From the NCBI GenBank assembly GCA_934096785.1, contig CAKONA010000029.1, positions 1 to 9,630 of the forward strand: a DNA stretch of 9,630 nucleotides, read 5' to 3'. A program made the translations under genes and the position numbers. Below the pieces are notes generated by a model, which worked only from the letters and a program-made list of their open reading frames with translations, was not told the origin of the DNA and made no database searches. Origin of the DNA: an uncultured Bacilli bacterium. Lineage in GTDB: Bacteria > Bacillota_I > Bacilli_A > RF39 > UBA660. This document shows, one piece after another, positions 1-6,281 of the stretch (position 1 is the first letter of the stretch; each line of letters starts with the position of its first letter).

Positions 1-173
1 TCTCCGACCATTATGCATTCTATAAATTCTCTAGTGATTGAGGTTATTTCTGCGACTATTTTATATTTATTTTCAAATATAATGTGTACTCCGACTAGAG
101 ATGTCTCTACTCTTTTAGATAGATTTTCTAATTTTATGGTTTGATCACTTACTGATATAACATTTCCAAACAT
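1..173 (-). CDS. Start of a probable HerA-type (HAS-barrel) ATPase, partial
   Basis: Only the first 57 codons are inside the window; the gene runs off the left edge. The ATG at 173-171 is preceded by an AAGGAG ribosome binding site at 186-181 and a good promoter. The visible protein begins MFGNVISVSDQTIKLENLS and continues with a Val-Gly-Val-His-Ile-Ile-Phe-Glu stretch, then Ile-Val-Ala-Glu-Ile. This alternating short-strand pattern with conserved glycines resembles the N-terminal HAS barrel found in HerA/DUF87-type DNA-translocating ATPases of Firmicutes. The match is by pattern memory only. The ATPase core with its Walker motifs would lie outside the window, so the function is unproven. It follows the M16 peptidase operon on the same strand but appears to have its own promoter. 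Confidence 0.5.
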   Translation of the reverse strand, partial: MFGNVISVSDQTIKLENLSKRVETSLVGVHIIFENKYKIVAEITSITREFIECIMVG

Positions 174-180
174 ATTAAAA

Positions 181-220
181 CTCCTTATTATTCTTATATA
201 GATTATATCATAATAAGGAG
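181..220 (-). promoter_or_regulatory. Inverted repeat: terminator and/or SD-sequestering hairpin
   Basis: On the minus strand CTCCTTATTA (220-211) and TAATAAGGAG (190-181) are perfect 10-base complements separated by 20 bases. The loop can form a further 5-bp stem (ATATA/TATAT with a 3-base loop). The hairpin begins 13 bases after the stop codon of the M16 gene and is followed by TTTTAAT, so it may act as a weak intrinsic terminator. Its 3' arm contains the ribosome binding site of the next gene, so read-through RNA would have that site paired. Confidence 0.5.
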
Positions 221-231
221 TAATTATTCAA
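202..231 (-). promoter_or_regulatory. Promoter of the partial left-edge gene
   Basis: On the minus strand the -10 is TATAAT (207-202), extended by TG at 210-209, so it reads TGATATAAT. A TTGAAT -35 lies at 231-226 with an 18-base spacer. Transcription would start near 195, giving a leader of about 22 bases that contains the AAGGAG site. The -35 overlaps the last bases around the stop codon of the upstream M16 gene. The -10 lies in the loop of the inverted repeat at 181-220. Confidence 0.6.
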
Positions 232-233
232 TA

Positions 234-1499
234 TTATTTGATTGTTCTTACGATAGAAATATTATCATAGTTGATTAGTTTTATTATTCTTTTTGCTTCT
301 TTGTAGTCCATGTTCATTAATTTATTGTATTCTTTATAGTCTATTTTGTTATCTATCATAAGTGAAAGACTAATTAGATATTCAACATCTTCAATGTTAT
401 CAAAGTCTAGGATGTAACCTTTTGCGTATTTTTTCTTTTTACGTTCAAATTCTTCTTCAGTTATTTTTAGGTTCTTTATGTCTTTTTCTATATTGTTTAT
501 GAATTTATTTCCATCGTTTGTAAGAGCGTTTATTGTTATGATTAGATAGTCATCTATCGTACTTAGGTTAAATGACATACCAATCATTATGTCGTTATCT
601 TTATATTTTTCATATAAAGGAGATGATGGGCCTACATTTGATGAAAGAATAATTCCTAAGTAGTCTTTTAGGATGTTATCATCTTTTACACCAAAGATAT
701 TCTTTTTCATTTTAAATGAGTATTTTACTCTTGTGTTTTCCATGTCTTTTTTTACTTCAGTGTATTCTATATTTACCTTTTCACTTTCTCTTTCTTTTAT
801 TCTTTTAGGTAAATCTTTCCTTTTTACTTTTATATTTTTCATGTAGTCTTTGATAGTAGTCATTGCTTCATCTTTGTCAAAGTTACCTGTTACTACTATG
901 AATGTATTATTTGGTACATAGTAGTCATTATATATTTCATTCAGTGATTTTGCGGTTATTTTAGCTATGTCTTCTCTTTCACCTACGACTGTGTTTCTTG
1001 GATAAGTCTTAGTAAATAGACTATTATATAGTTTGTGTTGTAGTTCACTATTTATTTCATCTTTGTACATATCTATTTCTTCGCCAATTATTCCTTTTTC
1101 TTCTTCAACTGATTGTTCTGTTATGTTTGTGTGATAAAATATGTCAAGAAGAAGCTTTAGGTTTTCGATTGGATTTATGCTTCCGAATATGTTGTAGTTT
1201 GTTCCATAGTAGCTTGTCCATGCATTAGCAATACTTCCTAGTTCATTTATTCTTTTTGATATTTCTTTGTTTTCTGATAAGGCCATTACTTTATGTTCAA
1301 GAAAGTGAGCTGATCCGGGGATTACATCTACTACTTTGTCATTTACTTTATATTTAGTTATTCTAGCTCCATATTTTACTGATATAGTGATATAGAAATT
1401 CTTTGTTTTATCTGTCTTATATAAATATACTTCTAGTCCATTATCAAGTACTTCTTTATATATTTTTTCATCTACTCTTTCAAATGTGTATTCTTTCAT
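234..1499 (-). CDS. ymfH: M16 family zinc metallopeptidase, catalytic subunit (YmfH-like)
   Basis: This 421-residue protein is a two-domain M16 (pitrilysin/insulinase-type) peptidase homologue, the usual length for the family. It has the inverted zinc motif HxxEH as HFLEH: His65 and His69 would bind zinc and Glu68 would be the base. The likely third ligand is Glu141, in the stretch Glu-Lys-Gly-Ile-Ile-Gly-Glu-Glu-Ile. The segment around the motif (GSAHFLEHK, then Ala-Asn-Ala-Trp-Thr-Ser) matches the B. subtilis YmfH style. The C-terminal half lacks the Arg/Tyr pair used for substrate binding, which its neighbour retains. No signal peptide is visible, so it is probably cytoplasmic. The start overlaps the upstream stop as TAATG, and an AAAGGGGG ribosome binding site lies seven bases upstream, so translation is probably coupled. 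The substrate is unknown. Confidence 0.88.
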   Translation of the reverse strand: MKEYTFERVDEKIYKEVLDNGLEVYLYKTDKTKNFYITISVKYGARITKYKVNDKVVDVIPGSAHFLEHKVMALSENKEISKRINELGSIANAWTSYYGTNYNIFGSINPIENLKLLLDIFYHTNITEQSVEEEKGIIGEEIDMYKDEINSELQHKLYNSLFTKTYPRNTVVGEREDIAKITAKSLNEIYNDYYVPNNTFIVVTGNFDKDEAMTTIKDYMKNIKVKRKDLPKRIKERESEKVNIEYTEVKKDMENTRVKYSFKMKKNIFGVKDDNILKDYLGIILSSNVGPSSPLYEKYKDNDIMIGMSFNLSTIDDYLIITINALTNDGNKFINNIEKDIKNLKITEEEFERKKKKYAKGYILDFDNIEDVEYLISLSLMIDNKIDYKEYNKLMNMDYKEAKRIIKLINYDNISIVRTIK

Positions 1500-2755
1500 T
1501 AGTTATCCCCCTTTAATAAGTATATTGTACTTAGAGATATTTTATCATTTAGATTTATTACTTCGTCTATTGTTACTTTTTCTATATTTTCTCTTAGTGT
1601 TTCAATGTCTTCAACGCTATCAAATTCTCTTTGATAGTATGTATTTATTTGTGCTGTTACATCGTCATAGTAGTTGTTTAAGAATGTATTTATTGTTTTC
1701 TTTGCTGAAGTGAATAGTCTTTCAATAGTATTTTTGTCTTTCATTGATTCTACGCATTCTTTTATAAGTTCAACTGTTTTTTCATAGTTTATTTTGTTTA
1801 TTCCTGCATATATAGTAAGAGAGGGATTATATTTTGAGTAGTATGAACCTATCGAATAACATAGTGAATTATTTTCTCTTACTACATTAAATAGAATTGA
1901 ATCATTCATTGTTCCTAGTATTGTATTGTATACTCTAAGTACATGGTTTAATTCATGATAGTTTAAATCATTTAGTCTATAACCTATATAAAGTTTTGAT
2001 TGATTATATGGTAGTGTATCTATTTTTTCTTGTACTTTAGTATCGTATTTATGTTTTATGTAGAAGTCTAATTTATCATTATTTCCTTTTACGTGTTTAA
2101 ATTTATTTTTTATTATGTCTTCTATAGTATCATCTATTTCTCCATAGACAGCTATATCTATTTTATAGTCTCCATTAAAAAGATGTGTATATTCTTCATA
2201 TAATGACTCTTCTGTTAGTAAGTTTACCTCTTCTAGTGAAGGCATACTACTATAAGAGGTTGGTGTTCCTTTGTACATTATACTTGCGTATGCATCTTTA
2301 GCGTAGCTGTTTGGTTTATCTTTCTTAGATATTATTGAACTTATAGTATCTTTCTTTGTAATATTGAAGTAAGTACTATCAAATGCATTATCTTTTACAT
2401 TTGGATTAAATAGTATTTCAGATAAAAAGTCAATTGACTTTTCTAAGTAGATTGGTTTTGTGTATTTAGGATTTAAGAAATCAAGCGAAAAAACAAATGA
2501 TTCAGTATTTCCACTTATTCCAAATGATGCGGATACGCTAGCTCCATATAGCTCTTCTCCTACTATTACTATTTTATTTTTAGTATTGTACTTCTTTGAA
2601 GTATAGACCATGTTTTTACATAGCATGCTTCCGAATGTAATATCTTTTTTATTGAATTTTTTTGTTAAGAAGACTACTATGTTTATTGATTTAAATCTAT
2701 TTGAGTTTATTAAATGTAGTGTGTAGTTTTTTTCTTTTATTTTTTTGTATTCCAT
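1499..2755 (-). CDS. ymfF: M16 family peptidase-like protein, non-catalytic partner (YmfF-like)
   Basis: This 418-residue M16 homologue has no HxxEH motif. Where it should lie (about residues 41-53) the sequence reads GSMLCKNMVYTSK, with the histidines and glutamate gone. It keeps the C-terminal substrate-binding signature, with Arg293 and Tyr300 in RENNSLCYSIGS. Known two-subunit M16 enzymes divide the zinc site and the Arg/Tyr pair between partners. I therefore infer that this protein completes the active chamber with the YmfH-like protein encoded immediately downstream. The ATG at 2755 has a modest GAGGG ribosome binding site and its own extended -10 promoter. No signal peptide is visible. 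The order (YmfF-like then YmfH-like) matches B. subtilis, where the pair lies a few genes downstream of spoIIIE. Confidence 0.85.
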   Translation of the reverse strand: MEYKKIKEKNYTLHLINSNRFKSINIVVFLTKKFNKKDITFGSMLCKNMVYTSKKYNTKNKIVIVGEELYGASVSASFGISGNTESFVFSLDFLNPKYTKPIYLEKSIDFLSEILFNPNVKDNAFDSTYFNITKKDTISSIISKKDKPNSYAKDAYASIMYKGTPTSYSSMPSLEEVNLLTEESLYEEYTHLFNGDYKIDIAVYGEIDDTIEDIIKNKFKHVKGNNDKLDFYIKHKYDTKVQEKIDTLPYNQSKLYIGYRLNDLNYHELNHVLRVYNTILGTMNDSILFNVVRENNSLCYSIGSYYSKYNPSLTIYAGINKINYEKTVELIKECVESMKDKNTIERLFTSAKKTINTFLNNYYDDVTAQINTYYQREFDSVEDIETLRENIEKVTIDEVINLNDKISLSTIYLLKGDN

Positions 2756-2778
2756 GTTTCCCTCTTTTCAGTATTTTT

Positions 2779-2807
2779 ATTATATCATGATAAAGAGAAG
2801 ATGTATA
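2779..2807 (-). promoter_or_regulatory. Extended -10 promoter of the M16 pair
   Basis: On the minus strand TGATATAAT lies at 2787-2779, an ideal extended -10. A weak TATACA -35 (2807-2802) sits 17 bases upstream, in the loop of the preceding terminator hairpin. Transcription would start near 2772, about 17 bases before the YmfF-like start codon. The same nine bases occur at two other promoters in this window. Confidence 0.55.
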
Positions 2808-2815
2808 TCTTCTCT
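2794..2815 (-). terminator. Hairpin after deoD, probable operon terminator
   Basis: On the minus strand AGAGAAGAT (2815-2807), a four-base loop and ATCTTCTCT (2802-2794) form a perfect 9-bp stem 11 bases after the deoD stop. The U tract is short (TTTATC in total), so termination may be incomplete and some transcripts may run into the M16 genes. Confidence 0.6.
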
Positions 2816-2826
2816 ATTAGTATTCT

Positions 2827-3537
2827 CTAAAGTTTAATTTTTATGATTGAATCTAGTGCTAATTCTATCATTTCGTCTAGTTTCTTTTCTCTAGATTTAG
2901 CATCTATTTCTTCATGTGTTATTAAATTATCGCTTATTGTAAGTATTGCGGTTGCTTTTTTAAGGAATTTTTTTGCATTGAATAATAATGCGTATGTTTC
3001 CATTTCTACTGCTTTACAACCTAGGTCTATGAATTTTTTATAGTCTTTGTTTTCTGTGTAGAATGCTTCGCTTGTATGTACTCTTCCTAACCTTGCATTT
3101 ACTCTTTTAAATGCTGCGGTACTCATAATAACTGAATTTAAATCTCCTGATGAGTTAATTATTTCTATGTTTTCTCTTCCTGCTTCTTCATCAAAATATG
3201 TTTCTGAATATGATGAGTCTGCGACTAGTAGGTCATAGACTTTAAAGTCCTCTGTGTAACTTCCAGCTGTACCTATTCTAATGATTGCATCAACATCATA
3301 ATCATTAAATAATTCATAACTATATATTCCCATACTAGCAATACCCATTCCACTTGAGAATATTGTTACTGGTACATTTTTATAAGTTCCGGTGAATGCT
3401 AGTTCTCCTCTTAGTCTATTAACACACTTGGGATTTTCTAAGTATTTATTTGCGATATATAATGCTCTATTTGGATCTCCTGGCATTAATACTCTTTTTG
3501 CGATTTTACCTTTTTCTGCTTCTATATGTACTGTCAT
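2827..3537 (-). CDS. deoD: Purine nucleoside phosphorylase, DeoD type
   Basis: This 236-residue cytoplasmic enzyme is expected to cleave purine (deoxy)ribonucleosides with phosphate to the free base and (deoxy)ribose 1-phosphate, for salvage. It belongs to the hexameric, E. coli DeoD-like branch (239 residues there). Visible family residues are His4 near the N-terminus, GDPNRA with the phosphate-binding Arg24, Arg43, Arg87 in IIRIGTAGS, the nucleoside-binding VEMET at 177-181, the catalytic Asp203 in TISDN, and Arg216. Residue numbers match E. coli within one position. The residue after the catalytic Asp is Asn rather than the His of E. coli. The ATG at 3537 is preceded by AAGGAGG, which overlaps the TAA stop of the upstream gene, so it is the fourth gene of the ezrA operon. 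A terminator hairpin follows. Confidence 0.93.
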   Translation of the reverse strand: MTVHIEAEKGKIAKRVLMPGDPNRALYIANKYLENPKCVNRLRGELAFTGTYKNVPVTIFSSGMGIASMGIYSYELFNDYDVDAIIRIGTAGSYTEDFKVYDLLVADSSYSETYFDEEAGRENIEIINSSGDLNSVIMSTAAFKRVNARLGRVHTSEAFYTENKDYKKFIDLGCKAVEMETYALLFNAKKFLKKATAILTISDNLITHEEIDAKSREKKLDEMIELALDSIIKIKL

Positions 3538-3546
3538 GTTACCTCC

Positions 3547-4038
3547 TTAATATGTTTTATTATAGTTTTCGATAGTACTATTAAATAAATCTTCTGTTAT
3601 TTGATAATTTAAGAATTGTTTACTACATACTTCTAGTTTCTTATAGTTTTTACATGTATCACTATTATAAAATTCATTATAATAAGGAAGTGTTACTGTT
3701 ACAGTTCTTTCATTCTTTTTCTTTTCCGTTATGTAGTTAATTATGTATTTGTGTGTTGAACCTGGTTCTAAATCAATATATGTTACTTCTCCGTTTTTAT
3801 CGGCTCTTGTTTGGTATTCTGTGTCTGTATCTGTTACAATTACATCTTCACCTAGATTTGAGAATGTTATTGTAAATGAGTTACTGCTCTTACTATATTG
3901 TTTATCCATTTTAACATTATATATATTGTTTGTATCTACAGTGTCATCTGGTTTAGTAAGTAGTTTTGAGATTGTAACACATATTATAAATGAGGTAAGT
4001 ATTACGAATGCTAAGATTATTTTTTCTTTTTTATTCAT
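3547..4038 (-). CDS. Membrane-anchored protein of unknown function
   Basis: I do not recognise this 163-residue protein. It has a Lys-rich start (MNKKEK), one hydrophobic segment at about residues 7-27, and then a hydrophilic domain of about 135 residues. It is most likely an N-in, single-pass protein or has an uncleaved signal anchor, with the domain outside the membrane. Cys20 in the hydrophobic stretch is not followed by a lipobox-type context that I would trust. Residues 53-117 alternate strand-forming segments (SFTITFSNL, then Val-Thr-Tyr-Ile, then TVTVTLPYY), suggesting an Ig- or fibronectin-like beta sandwich. Cys129 and Cys138 could form a disulphide in the C-terminal part. It starts two codons' width after the ftsK stop, with its AAGGAG site inside the end of ftsK, so its translation is coupled to ftsK. 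This position suggests, without proving, an envelope or division-related role. Confidence 0.75.
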   Translation of the reverse strand: MNKKEKIILAFVILTSFIICVTISKLLTKPDDTVDTNNIYNVKMDKQYSKSSNSFTITFSNLGEDVIVTDTDTEYQTRADKNGEVTYIDLEPGSTHKYIINYITEKKKNERTVTVTLPYYNEFYNSDTCKNYKKLEVCSKQFLNYQITEDLFNSTIENYNKTY

Positions 4039-4041
4039 AAT

Positions 4042-6270
4042 TTACTCCTTTGGTTCTTCTAATTTTACTAGAACATCTCTTGGTTTTGAACCTTTTGCTG
4101 GACCTACTATTCCTTTTTCTTCGAATTGATCCATTATACGAGCAGCTCTATTGTAACCTATACTATATTTTCTTTGTATTAGTGATGCACTTATTTGCCC
4201 CATACGTATTGCATAGTTAAGTATTTCATCATATAGAACATCTTTTTGTTCCCCACCACCATTTAAACCTGATGCATCTCCACCACTTGATTTTGCTTCA
4301 AGATTTGTGAATTTATCACTATATTTAGGTGGATGGCATCTTTTCTTAACAAAGTCTACTACTCTTGCAATTTCATCATCTGATACGAAGCTTCCTTGTA
4401 CACGAGTTGGTGTATTTTCATCCATTGGTTTATAAAGCATATCTCCTTTACCAAGTAGTTTCTCAGCTCCTGTCATGTCTAGGATTGTACGAGAATCTAT
4501 TGAAGAAGAAACTGCGAATGATATACGAGTTGGTATATTAGATTTAACTACACCTGTGATTATATCTGTAGATGGTCTTTGAGTTGCGACAATTAGGTGA
4601 ATACCTGCGGCTCTTGCTAGTTGTGTAATTCTCATGATTGATTCTTCTACTTCTTTTGCTGCGACTAACATTAAGTCAGCAAGTTCATCTATGATTACTA
4701 GAATGAATGGCATTTTCTTAAGACCACAGTCTGGATTTTTCTTTAGTTCTTTTTCAATGTAGTCATTGTATGTTTGAATGTTTTTAGTTCCACTATTTTT
4801 GAATGTTTCGTATCTATCATCCATTTCTACTACTATTTTTTGAAGTGCTGCACTTGCTTTTTTAGGGTCTGTTACGACTGGTGTTAGTAAGTGAGGTATT
4901 CCTTCGTAGACATTGAATTCTACTTTTTTTGGATCTACTAGTACCATTTTTACTTCATCTGGTGTAGCTCTCATTATGATTGATACGATTATATTATTTA
5001 TACATACTGATTTACCACTACCAGTAGCACCTGCGACTAACATGTGTGGTGTTTTATTTATTTCTACGCATTTTACTTTACCCATTATGTCTCTACCAAG
5101 AGGTGCGGCTAGTTTAGAATCTTTGTATTTTGGATTCTTTTCTAAGTCTTCCATTATTTCTCTCATTGATACAGCCATTATTGTTTGGTTTGGTATTTCT
5201 ACTCCAATTGTGTTTTTACCTGGGATTGGAGCTTCGATTCTTACTTCTTTTGCTGCTAGAGCTAGTGCTATTTCTCTTGAAATACTAAGTACTTTGTTAA
5301 CTTTAGTTCCTCTATCTAGGTCCATTTCATATTGAGTTACTGCTGGTCCTACATGAACTTCAATAACTTTAGCGTTCATTCCGAAGTCTTTAAATACACG
5401 TTCTAGTATCTTTGTATTTGATGCGATAAATTCTGTTGAATTAACTTTTCCTTTGCTCTTATTTTGATTTAATAAAGCAACTGGTGGTTTAATATATACC
5501 TCATTTGATGTGTCTTCTTCAGGCTCGGGTATTTTGGTATCTATGCTTCCAACTGTTGTTTCTTTCTTTGGTTCTAAGTCTTCTACACTTGTAATGACAA
5601 CTCTTTTGTCTATTGGTGTATCATCTTCTGTTATGTCATTTGTATTAAGTACTTGTTTCTTAGATGGTTTTTCATCATCTTCATCTCTTTCACTCTTATC
5701 AAATAGTTTCTTGAATGGAGAGATTACTGCCTGTATGATATCTGCGAGTGTTATATCTAGTAACATTATAAGTCCAAATCCTGCGATTATTACTAGTACT
5801 ATTGTTGTTCCTTCTACGTCAAAGAGTGAGACGAATATCCAGGAAGAAGTTGCTCCTATCATACCTCCACCTGTGTTTCTAATTTCATTGTCTGTATTGT
5901 ATGAGGCACTAATATTATCAAATGTTGTTGTAAATATTTCTTTCCCTTTTACATTTGTATCTCTTATATAATTAATATGAGAGAATAGTAGTAATGAAAG
6001 TATTATTGCATATACTCCAACTAGTCTTGCTGTAAAAAAGTCTGGTTTGCTTCTTTTAGCAAGTAGGTACACTCCGTAACAAAGTCCTAGTATTAGAAGG
6101 ACAAAGTACCATGTACCAAAAAGAAATATAGCAAATTTCTTCACTAGATTTCCTACTGCTCCGAATGCTCCAAGACCTGTTATTGATAATAATATAAGTG
6201 CTAGTCCTGTTAGTTCATTTGTATATCTAAATTTCTTTTTTGATTCTGATGATTTTTTCTTTTTTGCCAT
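4042..6270 (-). CDS. spoIIIE: DNA translocase SpoIIIE/FtsK
   Basis: This is a 742-residue septal DNA pump that moves chromosomal DNA out of the closing division septum. In order it has a Lys-rich N-terminus, about four membrane segments (roughly 20-43, 46-70, 78-100 and 140-171), a charged linker (about 185-265), an alpha/beta motor domain and a C-terminal winged-helix gamma domain (about 678-735) that would read polar DNA motifs. Walker A is GATGSGKS (414-421) and Walker B is FILVIIDE (522-529). The sensor-like stretch LARAAGIHLIVATQRPS is at 551-567. I place the start at the ATG at 6270 because AGGTGG lies five bases upstream. A GTG at 6279 abutting the ezrA stop would add three residues but has no good ribosome binding site. 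The B. subtilis-like linkage with the M16 pair favours a SpoIIIE rather than SftA orthologue (inference). Confidence 0.95.
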   Translation of the reverse strand: MAKKKKSSESKKKFRYTNELTGLALILLSITGLGAFGAVGNLVKKFAIFLFGTWYFVLLILGLCYGVYLLAKRSKPDFFTARLVGVYAIILSLLLFSHINYIRDTNVKGKEIFTTTFDNISASYNTDNEIRNTGGGMIGATSSWIFVSLFDVEGTTIVLVIIAGFGLIMLLDITLADIIQAVISPFKKLFDKSERDEDDEKPSKKQVLNTNDITEDDTPIDKRVVITSVEDLEPKKETTVGSIDTKIPEPEEDTSNEVYIKPPVALLNQNKSKGKVNSTEFIASNTKILERVFKDFGMNAKVIEVHVGPAVTQYEMDLDRGTKVNKVLSISREIALALAAKEVRIEAPIPGKNTIGVEIPNQTIMAVSMREIMEDLEKNPKYKDSKLAAPLGRDIMGKVKCVEINKTPHMLVAGATGSGKSVCINNIIVSIIMRATPDEVKMVLVDPKKVEFNVYEGIPHLLTPVVTDPKKASAALQKIVVEMDDRYETFKNSGTKNIQTYNDYIEKELKKNPDCGLKKMPFILVIIDELADLMLVAAKEVEESIMRITQLARAAGIHLIVATQRPSTDIITGVVKSNIPTRISFAVSSSIDSRTILDMTGAEKLLGKGDMLYKPMDENTPTRVQGSFVSDDEIARVVDFVKKRCHPPKYSDKFTNLEAKSSGGDASGLNGGGEQKDVLYDEILNYAIRMGQISASLIQRKYSIGYNRAARIMDQFEEKGIVGPAKGSKPRDVLVKLEEPKE

Positions 6271-6275
6271 TAATT

Positions 6276-6281
6276 CCACCT
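6276..6281 (-). promoter_or_regulatory. Ribosome binding site deciding the spoIIIE start
   Basis: AGGTGG on the minus strand (6281-6276) overlaps the TAG stop of ezrA and is five bases before the ATG at 6270. It supports that ATG over the in-frame GTG at 6279, which lies inside the site itself. Confidence 0.7.

Noticed and set aside
3743..4129. Plus-strand open frame of 128 codons
   Set aside because: It covers the antisense of the anchored protein and the end of spoIIIE, and has no translation signals.
4913..5335. Plus-strand open frame of 140 codons opposite spoIIIE
   Set aside because: It lies wholly within the conserved SpoIIIE motor region on the other strand, has no good ribosome binding site, and its Ser/Ile/Leu-rich composition is typical of an antisense shadow.
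5510..5971. Plus-strand open frame of 153 codons, Ser-rich and hydrophobic
   Set aside because: It is the antisense of the spoIIIE linker and membrane region; the Ser runs mirror acidic and Lys codons. No promoter or ribosome binding site was seen.
6268..6279. GTG at 6279 as the spoIIIE start
   Set aside because: The GTG is part of the AGGTGG ribosome binding site for the ATG at 6270, and has no suitable site of its own.
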